DNA of 64,000 nucleotides from Peronospora farinosa. Lineage: Eukaryota; Oomycota; Peronosporomycetes; Peronosporales; Peronosporaceae. The stretch is taken from contig CANTFK010000289.1 of NCBI GenBank assembly GCA_947646735.1, positions 62,001 through 126,000 of the forward strand. The letters run 5' to 3'. Below are positions 10,546-21,070 of the stretch, piece after piece (the stretch's first letter is position 1; each line of letters opens with the position of its first letter). The position numbers were made by a program, and so were the translations under genes. The notes under the pieces are model-generated. The model saw only the letters and a list, made by a program, of their open reading frames with translations, was not told the origin of the DNA and made no database searches.

Positions 10546-12834
10546 ATGGTGCGCGTGCCCGGATCTTCTGGTGACTCGGGATTTCCCCGTGAGTCCCTGA
10601 GAGAAGATGTAAAGGTCAAAGTTGAACCTGGGACTGAAGCGTCAGCGGCAAAGGAATCACCGCAGACGTGTGAAGAAAAAATGCCTCGGATCATCAGCGT
10701 TTTGGGAGGGCGCAGATGAAAAGAAAACCAAAGAGGAAGATCAAGAATTGATCTGGAAGAAAAACCTCTACCCCCTCCCAGTTCCAATCGAGGACCCCTG
10801 CGGATCGCGTTGCAAAATGCGATCCGCTGGATAAAAATCCTATGGTTAAAACCAAGGAAAATTTATCCAAAACCACTCCGAATTCGAAGAAGAAGAAGAA
10901 TTCGAAGCCATCTCGAGTGAAGATGAAGGCGCCTGAATCGGATCATGATGATACCAACATGAAGCCAGCGCAGGAGGATGATAAGACGGAAGGGTGGAAA
11001 CTGGATCAGTTGGAATGGTGTTATCATTGGAAGGCGCTTAAAGATCTGTTGTCAAGCGATCCCGTTCTAGAGATTTTGAAACCGAAGTTGATTGGATCGC
11101 TGCGAGGACCAATTTCAGCTCCCATTCCGACACCGAACCAGTTGGAAGCGATCCTTCGGCTTATGGAGTTGCTCCAAAACGCTGGATTCACCGCTGGAGC
11201 TTTTGACGCACAGGTGCTGCTGGAATGCGATCATGATCGCGTGATCCAAGCAGGGCGATCTCTCTTTTCAAAACTAGTTCCGCTAGCTGGAGAATGCAAT
11301 CCGGTGGATCACGCGATCCAACCGATCGTAGATCATCTAAAAGGTTAACATACTGGACCGTCACAATATATGTCAGCGGAATCTAAAGGGAAGTCGGATG
11401 CCTCGATCAACATTCAGCGGATGTCACTTGGACCGGCTGGTGCAGCACACCTTCGTGAACGACTTGTACCGACCAAGGCCGAAGCGCAGTCGCCAACGAA
11501 ATACGCAGCTATAGATACGAATGTGACTGGATCAGGGCAGCTGCAGTCCTACTTTGAAGCTGCTATGAGGAAGTATGAACAGGATCAAGCTCGCATGATC
11601 GCTAGTCGATCCGCGATCTCCACAAATACCCCAAAATTCGGCATCTCGGATGTGGACATGGAAGCGGCCGGATCGCGTCAATCGCGATCCAATAATTACG
11701 ATCCAGACGATTTGGGGCTGGAGGATCTAAGACGGCCACAAGTCGCAAGTTCAGGCACTGTACCTAATGGTGGACTTGTCACGCAGCGAATTTGAATTTC
11801 TGCGATCGCAGACCTGAAAGAATTCACAGGACGGAACAAGGACGAAGATCGGGCGAGAAGCTGGGTTAACAAGGCCAAGTCTGCATTCTTACGCGACCAA
11901 GCCCCGGATGATGAAAAATGTCTAGTATTTGTTGATTTACTCACGGGGCCGGCGCGAAATTGGTATATCCAGTTAAGTCGATCCACTCGGAATTCATGGA
12001 AGTCGTTGCTGGAAACCTTCATGATCCAATATTGTGGATATGGTATGTCTGTCGGGAGACAATATTACCATGCGAAGAAGTGATCTGATGAAACGCCATC
12101 GAAATATTTGTATCGGCTGAATGTAGCCGCGATCCGAGCAAAAATTCCCATTCGGGAAGGTTCGCCTTCAATTCGCCGAGAACATGTCAAACATTTCATT
12201 GGTACACTTGACGATCGCGATCTGGCTAAGCAGTTGACGTTGTTACGCCTTGAAGACGCCGAAGATATGGAAGAGACTATTCGAACATATCAACGGATGG
12301 AAGGAAGACAGTATCCGAGTGCAATGGGGTCAAGCAAATTTCGTCAGCGATCTGCGTCGGCTTCCACTCCGACACCCTCGAAACCAACTCGGGCCGTGAG
12401 AGCAATTTGCCTGGAAGGCAGTAGCAGCAAGTCAGACTCGGACCTTAGTGGATCGGACGCCGATATAGATCGATGCAACCTTTGTGTGGCTACCGTACCG
12501 GATCGCGTGAAGAAATTCAATGATCAACGTGCTGGATCGGACCATTTTGGATCAAGATCGCAGTCCAGATCGCATGGGGAATCAGAAGGCTTGTACCCAT
12601 TGTGGATCAAAGAAACACGATGATCGTGGATGTTAGAAGACACTAACGTGTCAGAAGTGTGGTCGTAAGGGACACCCTTCGGATAAGTGTTTTTACACCT
12701 GTTCCGCCTGCGGAGATGTTCATGAGAGTGGAAAGTGTCGGATGGAAGAATTCTACAACATGATACGAAAGTGGAATGTTCCAACCAAGCATGTTGGAAT
12801 GCTTCCGCCGAAGGAAGAGGAGATGTTTAACTAG
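10546..12834 (+). pseudogene. Gag of 13-kb element, with N-terminal extension and two zinc knuckles
   Basis: From 10842 to 12623 one frame is open except for TAA at 11346 and TGA at about 11793 and 12081. The first 170 codons (KKKKNSK-rich start, then a helical region) are an N-terminal extension I do not recognise. The gag core lies at 11800-12320, with ARSWVNKAKSAFLRDQAP and GPARNWYIQL. After a frameshift near 12570, two zinc-binding motifs follow, CTHCGSKKHDDRGC and CQKCGRKGHPSDKC, then a third Cys-rich stretch. A TAG directly after the first knuckle replaces what is normally tryptophan. Confidence 0.75.
10547..10563 (+). promoter_or_regulatory. Candidate primer binding site of 13-kb element
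   Basis: TGGTGCGCGTGCCCGGA starts one base after the LTR and looks like the complement of a tRNA acceptor/T-arm end. An ATG at 10546 overlaps it and opens a 57-codon frame. Confidence 0.5.
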
Positions 12835-13027
12835 GAAGCTCGCCAGGTTGGAATCTGGTACGAGCCGAGCGTTCTAGGCTCTGTATTTATGCATTTATGG
12901 AAAGAAGATCGACAGATCAAGGTGTTAACGCTTGGATCGACCTGATTAATACATGTGAGGATTCAAATTATTTGCGTTCAATATCAAGTGTCGTAAGAGT
13001 TGATGACTATGCCCGATCGCCTGCCAA

Positions 13028-13771
13028 GATGGAGCTCGACTTAGCACCAGGTGAATCACGGGGATATTGAAAATACCACACCCCAGGAAAATGGTTCAAG
13101 CAAGCCAAGGCAACGGGCAAGATCAACAATGAAAAAGCGACTATGTTGTTTGATTCTGGAGCCGAAGTCTCGATCGTCGACACCACCTTTGCTAGTAAGG
13201 TAGGATGTGTCATTGACGAGAGTTAGAGGAAAGAATGTGTTGGAATTGGTGAGAACACATACATGACGGATGGTCGTACAAGAATCAAGATTACGCTGAA
13301 TGGATCACTAGTCTATTATTTCGATGCTTGGGTAGGAGATCAAGTAAGTCAAGATGCGATCCTAGGAATGGATTTCATGGTACCGGCTGGAATACGCCTG
13401 GAGTTAGCCGATGAAACATTTTGTTTGCCTGAAGAGGTCAGGATCCTTCTGAATTGACGAAACACCCTTATCGGGCGACTATACAAGCGATCACAATCCT
13501 AAATCAATATGTGGTGATTCCCGTGGGTAAATCGACCGAAGTGAAGATCGGAATTAGTCCTCCTAAGTTTAAGATCTGGGTGAGGCGTGATCCGAAATGG
13601 GTGCCCACAGTGACTACGGGACCTGGTCAGATCAAGTACTTACAACTGACTAATATCGGCGATCAAGAAGTGACTTTAAGTCATGGATCGCCATTAGGTT
13701 GGTGGATGGTCGCTGATATGATACCTCGGTCCCCAGGATATGTCTCGGTGGGATCGCGTCGGTATAACTAA
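13028..13771 (+). pseudogene. Aspartic protease and linker of 13-kb element
   Basis: The catalytic motif MLFDSGAEVSIVD is at about 13143-13182, and the C-terminal ILGMDFMVPAGIRL at 13360-13400. A TGA near 13068 (after ESRGY) and a TAG near 13226 (after CVIDES) interrupt the frame. The continuation at 13454-13771 is a beta-rich linker found between protease and RT in this group. The degenerate stretch around 14128-14400 then leads to RT. Confidence 0.75.
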
Positions 13772-14159
13772 TGGCAGACATTAGCATTCGAAGCAACAAC
13801 GGATCGGGAAGAAGAACCACCGGAAGAATATACTGGATCTCTAGTGGATCATCTTTCATACCCTACGCCGAAGAGGATCTTAACACGTTCAAAGGAGGAA
13901 GCAGAAAAAAAGACTACGGAAATAGTGAAACTCGCGTCGCGATCAAATGATGAACGCAGTACAATAAGTGACGTCGGTGATAAAGTTGTAGAAAACAGGG
14001 AGATCAAGGATGAACATCAACGATCAGCACGTTCGCCGTTTATGGTTAATGTGATCAAAGGGACGCCAGAAGTCGATCAAGTAAAGGATGTGCCAGTCAA
14101 CGAAGCTCGCACCAACGAGGGCATCGACTAAGAATATATTGATCACTATATATATTTTG

Positions 14160-14345
14160 TTAATCATGATTATGGAGATCGCGATCCGACAATTATAGAT
14201 CGCGAGCCAGCAATCATTGAAAGTGTTTCTGTGGATCGCGATCCTGCGACTATTGTTTCTGTGGATCGCGATCCTGCTATTATTGATGGTGTAGATCGCG
14301 ATCCAGCAATTATTGACATATGTGTGGATCGCGATCCACAATCCC
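14160..14345 (+). repeat. In-frame GATCGCGATCC repeats encoding DRDP units
   Basis: Six copies of the palindrome-containing word GATCGCGA(T/G)CC (one variant) are spaced about 25-35 bp apart in the pol linker. In the open frame they encode a series of (V)DRDPxII-like units. The word matches the core of the LTR minisatellite. Confidence 0.8.
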
Positions 14346-14406
14346 GAAAGATGGACAATAAGTCCGATGTGGAAAACGAGGGAGATTTTCGACGAAAAGT
14401 GAAGAG

Positions 14407-15560
14407 GTGAAGCTGAAGAGTCCAACATACTATCATGAGAGTGGCGAGTTGTATGCCGAAGACGTAGATCAACACATGTCAGTTTTGCCAGAAATTGGTT
14501 CATCTACAGCCGGAATCACAATTGATGATATACATGTGGGCGATCCGGGAATTCCCCTAACTGAAGACCAAGAAGGATTACGACAACTGATTTGGAAGAG
14601 TCGTCATTTGCTTATCGGCAAAGGAAATGCCTTACCTCCAGCGGCACGTGGAGCTGTATGTGATATAGATGTTGGTGAAGCACATCCGATCGCACAACGG
14701 GTACGACCAGTCGCGCCTAAATTTCGTGAGAAGTTAGCTGACCTAATAAAGAGATTATTATCAGCTAAAATCATTCGACCATCGACTTCACCATGGGCCT
14801 CGCCAATTGTTGTGATTATTAAGAAGAACGGTGTCGACATCCGTTTGTGTATCGACTATCGACGGGTGACCCAACTGACGAGACTAATGGTTTATCTCAT
14901 GCGTTTGAAAAGCGAATTGCTTCAAGATATGGACAAGGCGATGTGGTATTGCTCTCTGGATATGGCGAGCGGATTTTGGGTCGTAGAAATGACGGAGCGG
15001 GCAAGAATGATTTCGGGTTTTATTACACCGTCGGGTTTGTATGAATGGTTGCGAATGCCGTTTGGGCTGAAAAACGCTCCACAGATTTATCAGCGACTTA
15101 TAGACAATGCGTTGTATGGCTATCTCAAAATCGGCAAGAGTACAACTACGATCGGTGCAGGATAAACGGATTCGAGATTTACAAATACTGGATCGCCAAG
15201 ATTGACTGACGTGTTTTCAGAGGGAGAACCGGATACCAGCCAGAATCTTTCTGTGCTTGGTAGAAGATCATATATCGATGACATACTGATTCCAGCTACG
15301 TCGTGGACCTCCTTATATAGTAAGGTGAAACTATTGCTAGAGGAATGCAATGAATGGAATCTGTCGATAAGCCTGGCTAGAAGTTTTGGGGACGACGAAA
15401 GGTGGATTACTTGGGACATCAAGTTTCACTTGCCGGAAAAGAGGCACATCCAAAGATCTAGGATCACTTGTGAGTGCCCCATTCCCAAAGACCTTACGAT
15501 CGATGCAATCGTTTCTAGGGAGTTTGAATTACTATAGCCGATTTATCGAAGATTTTGCAA
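14407..15560 (+). pseudogene. Reverse transcriptase of 13-kb element
   Basis: RT copies the element RNA into DNA. Readable blocks are SPWASPIVVIIKKNGVDIRL, MWYCSLDMASGFWV, RMPFGLKNAPQIYQRL and the catalytic YIDDILI near 15274. The thumb region SFLGSLNYYSRFIEDFAIY follows in a different frame at 15500-15560. A TAA at 15163-15165 and frameshifts near 14400, 15390 and 15470 break the protein. Confidence 0.85.
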
Positions 15561-15649
15561 TTTACGCGTCGGTGTTGTACGAATTAAGGGAAGCAGATTT
15601 CCATGAAATCCGCCGTTTGGATAAGGTAAATACACTAGCTGAAGATGTT

Positions 15650-16180
15650 AGAAGGAGTAACGATTGTGACTGGCAAGAAACGAATCAACTTTTTCCAGAT
15701 CGAGACCCTGATACAGGGGGCGTTCCAGATCGAGGTTTTAGTAAAGGGGGCGATCCAGATCGAGAAGGTCGGACTAGATGGAAAAAATCGATGATCGCGT
15801 TTGCTATGTTGAAAGCCAAGATCGCAAATACCCCGATTCTCAAGCGCTTCGATCCAGATCGATCTCCAGTTATTGTTGTTTACGCAAGTAAATGAGCGGT
15901 TTCAGCAGCTTTGCTGCAGATGTTTGATGGCATATATTGGCCGATAACATTTTCAAGTCGGACGTTGAAGCCGAATGAAAGAAATTACGGGATGGTCGAG
16001 AAAGAAGTGTTAGCACTTCTCGGATTCTGGATACATGCTATACTATGCTAGTCTCGCGAGAGATAAAGGTTTTTTCACGTTATTCAACGCTGGCCTGGCT
16101 AGTACAATCCTCCGGTCTTAATGGAAGACTAGGAAGGTGGGCTGCATTGTTATCGACTTGGACGTTGGAGATTAAGAAAT
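15650..16180 (+). pseudogene. First (retroviral-type) RNase H of 13-kb element
   Basis: Motifs VIVVYASK, then TGA at 15894-15896, then AVSAALLQ, and further on TFSSRTLKPNERNYGMVEKE, are those of the RNase H fused to Gypsy RT. Several frame changes follow before 16200. Upstream, around 15700-15780, three GATC-rich repeats encode PDRD/PDRG units. Confidence 0.75.
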
Positions 16181-16212
16181 GAAAGAAAGGAGAGGACGAA
16201 ATACTTGGAGCT

Positions 16213-16800
16213 TTGGCGGCAAGTATAACGCCCCGTGAAGAAGTCGATGAGGTACTAATTGCGATCGCTCCCCGGAAACAGCCAAGAAGGACTATAAGTA
16301 TGCCTCCTCCTACGGTAGGAAAGACGGAAAGTCTTTTGGTCGTCAGTTTCGATGGATCGGCAACCGTAAAACGTAAAGGTGGAGCTTATAGTGCTATTGT
16401 GTGGCAATTACCAGAGTGGACAATTTTGGAGGCAGTTTCCAAATATTCAACGGATCTAACAGTGAATGAAGCAGAATACAACGGCATGTTGCTGGGTTTG
16501 GAATTACTCGCAAACCAGGACAGGGGACGAGTTATAATTTGTGGAGACTCGAATTTGGTGATACGGCAAATGCGTGGTAAAATTGATTGTAAGGCACCAG
16601 GTCTGCAATTATTGCGACATAAAGCGTTGGAGAAATTGCGGTCGTGGCCCGCTCATGAGTTTCTACATATGAAACGCGATTGAAATCAGAGCGCAGATCG
16701 ATTGGCTAGCATCGCATTGCAACGAGAAGAGGGGGCGAGTGTAATTACGGATGAGGATCGCCGAGATTTAATTACGCTTAATCGGTTGGATAAATTGCTA
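16213..16800 (+). pseudogene. Second, archaeal/plant-type RNase H (aRNH) of 13-kb element
   Basis: The segment carries the complete acidic signature: D in VVSFDGSA, E in VNEAEYNGMLLGLELL, D in ICGDSNLVIRQM, and D in NQSADRLAS, with the conserved spacing. This is a separate RNase H from the one fused to RT; an additional domain of this type is described for plant Tat and oomycete Chronos/Archon elements. A TGA at 16681-16683, where family members have tryptophan just before NQSAD, ends the 156-codon open frame. Confidence 0.8.
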
Positions 16801-16821
16801 TAGCCTCAAGAGACAAAGTCA

Positions 16822-18070
16822 GTGGTTAAAGTAGCGGCGATTGCTCGATCACCACGAAGAAAACGTCGACAACCACAGATTTTGCAGGAAGAAATGGTGC
16901 AGCAGATGAGAAGTGATCGCATACAGCGTGCCCAAGACGAAGAACGCTGGATCGCTAGTCTAAAGACATATTTGGTCGGTGACATCTCGACATTGACGGT
17001 CGAGGAAGCGAAATCATGTGCCAAGATGGCTAATGATTATGAAGTGGATGAAGATAATCTGTTATATTTTTGCCCGGGAACCGCAACAAAATTCGAAGAT
17101 CGGGACGAAATCGCTCGTCTGGTGGTGCCCGAAAATCTGCAGCAAGATTTCCTGCATCATTATCATTCTAGTTTGGAAGGGGGTCACCAAGGAATTGAGA
17201 GAACCTATCAGCAGATTAAAGTACATTTTCACTGAAGGGCTTCGTATCGAAGCGTTCAACGCTATGTGAATCAATGCACAGATTGTGAAACTGGAAAGGG
17301 ACGTCCGGTGATTGATGGAGAATCACCGGGGAATCTACGGTCTACCTATCCTTTTCAAATTATCGCTATGGATCACATACCGTCTCTGCCTAAAAAGTTT
17401 AAAGGAAATACCGAGTTACTTATCTGGATGGATTTATTTTCTGGCTATGTGATCGCCAAGCAAGTTCGTCGCGAACAGCCCAAACTATCACTGAAAACTA
17501 TGAAGAGTGTGTTTTCCGTCGTTTTGGTGCTAGTGAAGAAATACGTCATGACCGAGAACCCGGGTTTATGTCGTATTTTTTGTACGTTTAACCAAATTAT
17601 TGAACAAAAGCAAAGGGCAACGATGGCATATCGACCTCAAGCAAATGGAACAGCTGAGCGTATGGTGCAAACTCTGACTCGTGCATTGAAGATATATGTC
17701 TCCGATGTTAATCAACAAGATTGGGATGAGTATGCCGAACGCCTAACTTTCGCGATCAATACCGCCCAAGATCGGGTGCGCGGCGAAACGCCAGTTTTCT
17801 TGATTCATGGTTGGGAGCCGCGATCTACGTTTGAAGCCACATTACCATTAGGGAGTACTAGGCGTCGGGATCGCGATCCACGTAGGTGGCGATATCATGT
17901 GCAGCGGCATTATCAGCGGGCGAGAGAAGCAGTAAATGAGAGACTTAGAACTGCGATCCAAACACGTGCTGATCGCCACGATGAAAATCTCAAGCCTCAC
18001 GAAATTGAACCAGGGGCGCAAGTCTGGTTATATTTGGATCGTGTGAAAGAAGGGTACGCTCGAAAGCTAG
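16822..18070 (+). pseudogene. Integrase of 13-kb element
   Basis: The HHCC zinc-binding region is visible: HYHSSLEGGHQ, then after a TGA at about 17233 (normally W, after HFH), RSVQRYVNQCTDC. The DDE core begins with IIAMDHIP (first D). The second acidic site reads TENPGL, where a family member would have D followed by R or E, so it is probably inactivated. The third residue is E in NGTAERMVQTL. The C-terminal part is rich in Arg and continues to the GPY/F module. Confidence 0.8.
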
Positions 18071-18073
18071 CAT

Positions 18074-18532
18074 ATGTGGCATGGACCTTTTCGAGTAAAA
18101 GAAATGTGTGGAGATCACGCTGTCCGCCTGGAGATTTCTGGTACACCATATCGATTATTTCCCGTCGTACATATATCCAAGTTGAAGAGAGTAAAGACGT
18201 TCCCCGATCGTCCAAAAAATTTGCTGACGATCGAAGAAGAATATCGATTCGATTTTGATGAAGCGCTTTTGCCGGAAGATAGTTCTAAAGGCAATCTGGA
18301 AGATGATGAATTCGAAGTGGAAAAGATTGTGGATGTACTGTCTGATAGAAAGAAACGTTTTGGACGAGTACATAGACAGTTTAAAGTCTACTGGAAAGTT
18401 TATGCTAACCCATCCTGGGTGGATGAAGCCGACTTAAATTGTGGTGCACTATTGCGAGATTTTGAACGTGGCGAGATTAGTCGGAACCGTTTAAGTGTGA
18501 TGCAATCACATGAAGAGGGATCTGATGGCTAA
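18074..18532 (+). pseudogene. GPY/F module and chromodomain of 13-kb element
   Basis: This 152-codon open frame starts with WHGPFRVKEM, the GPY/F integrase end module, then HISKLKRVKTFP. A chromodomain follows (EFEVEKIVDVLSDRKKRFG, QFKVYWKVY, SWVDEADL). The frame overlaps the end of the integrase ORF, so one indel separates them. Confidence 0.75.
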
Positions 18533-18865
18533 CGGAGATCAAGTGTTGGGATGGTATAATATGCAAGAAGGTTGCATAGGGTGGTGGAAAGGAAATTTGT
18601 GTGTAATGAGTATGGCGATCGAAGGTCTGGAAGACTGGATCGCGGCTAAAGAAGCCCGACAAAAGAAGGCAATTTTAACGAAAAGGAGAAACAAAATGAA
18701 ATTGTATTGAACGATCAAGAAGTGTTATCGGATCACGAATGCTGTTTGGGAAAAAATTTACTGGATAAACGGGCGAGGGACGAACCGGGGTGATCCGCGA
18801 TAGAGGATCGATATTGGTTCCGCCAAGGCTCCGCAGAATCCAATAACGACATTGCAGTAATCAGG

Positions 18866-21043
18866 TTAGGGATGTTTCTGCTTGCAATCCAAACCAGGAT
18901 ACCATACTGGTACTTCGGAAGACTGAGAAAAATGGAGAAAAAATGGATCCAACAAGATATCCAGATCGCAGTGCCCCATGATTATTCCCCAAAAAACGAA
19001 TCGAAGCACTTTTTTCCAGCGGGGACCAGATCGTGATCGACGTTGTTTACGCTCCCGGTAAAACTTCGCCAATTCTGGGTCGCTTTCACGCTGCTCCTTC
19101 GATAGGTACAACGGGTGAGTTGATTCTCAAAGCGCTTGCCGGTGTCGATCTTCAAAATCGAGATAATGGACTTTTAGCTCGTCGAACCACCCAGTCATCG
19201 GAAATGAATTGGGGTGACCAAGGTATCAAGATATTTCCATGGTTCCTGAGCATAAAGTGCTGCAATTTGCGCCGAAGTTACCAGCCTGGGCGTCCATAGT
19301 GAATCAGATGGCGGTATCTTGGACGTAGTCAATATATCTTTTGGGCTTGGAAAGATGCTTGTACAAAAAGTCTACTTCCAACTCGGCCACGCAGGTAGAG
19401 CTAATTCTTCGGGCTGACCATGGCGCAACCTGAGCTGACGATCGAGGAATTTGTTTGCATTATCCAGGGATCCATTGATTTTGCGACTTCTGAGTAGCCG
19501 GTAGATCGGCATACTCGTGTGGTAAAAGCAATATGTTGATCTTCTCACGGGATTCGCTGGTAAAGCTGACAGCACCCTCAGAATCACTAGAAGGTTCTCC
19601 AAAAAGATCCACCTTCGAAATTTTAGTCGAGGCGGATGGAGCAGGCGACGCTGGGAGTGACTCAGACGTGGAACTGGAGGTGTCGACATTGATCGGGGAA
19701 CCAGGTGATCCAACGTGCGGGAAAACCTCAGTTGCCGAGCCACGACGTTTAGAAGAAGAACGCGATCCAGATAGGGCTGCAAGCAGAAAATCTCCAGAAT
19801 CAAAGAATACTTCATCGTCACTCGACTCAGTGAAAGGGGACGTAGGAATAGATTTCTTGTTTTTCCTTTTCGAAGGTGTGGGAATTTTCTTTTTCCCTTT
19901 CGATTTCGAAGAAGCGGCGAGTTTTTTACGTGGGTTTGCTTGAACTTTGGAAGCATCCGGATCACGTTTTTTAGATCCGACAGATCGAGCTGGCACAGTG
20001 GAACTAGCTGATTTGGCGGAACGTGCTGGGGCATTTTTCCGGATCGATGGAGTTTTGCCTTGAATGGAGGCAGGCAGGTCCGAAGAAGAGCCTACGGCTC
20101 GAGGACGTTTGGGTGGAAGTTTGACCGCTGATGGGAACGAAGACCTTTTGCTTTTACGGGACGCCGATCTATCTGGTGCAGGAGGATCAGCTTGGATGAT
20201 TGGGAGCGATCCAGATGCTAGCTGGGCTAAATGGGATCGAAGTGCATCCCGATCGTGGACGGCCTGATCGCGTTCCATTTCCGATCCAAGATTTTTCCCC
20301 GTAGCTGATCCAAAGAGACATCTATGCGAATATTTTTATTCAAAAGATCATCATGGGTGGCTTGGAATTTATCCAGACGATCCTAGAAAGAAGCTAGCTG
20401 GAGTTGGAACTGATCCTTCAAGGCTTGCTCAATCACGGCCATTTCTCGTCGGTGTCTCTCCTGAGCATGCTGATTCGCCGTGTTTGCTTTGAGTAAAGCA
20501 GTTTTCAAACTTGCAATCTCTTGAGATTGATCCTCTCGCAGACCCAGTTCATCTTCAAATTCTTGATCTTTATAGATCGCAGTGTCGTAACGTTCCTGAA
20601 GCCGCTTGTAGCGATCCAAGACGAATTTGGACAGAGGAGGTGGTAATTTTCGGAAGGATTGCAAATTCACGTTCCAACCGAGTAGAGCGCACTTCTTGCT
20701 CTCGTCGAGCATTTTCCAAGGAACGATAACTGTCCACGACGGCAGTTTGGGCGTCCAAACGATTGTATAATGCCGCGATTGACGACTCCAAGATATGACG
20801 ATCCATCACCGGCGGGAATTCTACACGAGTAGAAGGAAGCAAAATCCGCGATCCAGAAGAATGTTTCATAGGCGGATCAGAAGTTAGGCGAGACGGCTCG
20901 GGTCTCGAAACGGCTGAGGAAATTGCAGATATGACGGAATCGGAACCATCCCGGCTAACAGGGGAAGCGGCCGCAGACGAAGAAGAAGACATGAGGATGA
21001 CTGGGGCAATTACTGTGGATGCGATACACAGTCTGGTCAACAC
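18866..21043 (-). pseudogene. Antisense coding region between pol and 3' LTR of the 13-kb element
   Basis: The minus strand holds a protein-like series of ORFs. From 21043: a Ser/Ala-rich start and a coiled coil (about 158 codons); 20712-20383, a Glu/Lys/Gln coiled coil with a stop after QLQLASF; then a bridge (RLDKFQATHDDLLNK) to 20278-19460. That 272-codon frame has coiled-coil start, Lys-rich nuclear-signal-like blocks (KRKNKKSIP), a Ser/Asp stretch and no recognised domain. Less intact open segments reach 18866. The start lies 28 bp inside the 3' LTR, so an LTR-based minus-strand promoter is plausible. Plus-strand translations here are less protein-like. I do not recognise the product. 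Confidence 0.6.
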
Positions 21044-21070
21044 TGTATGCCGGCTAACGGTGCATGACTA

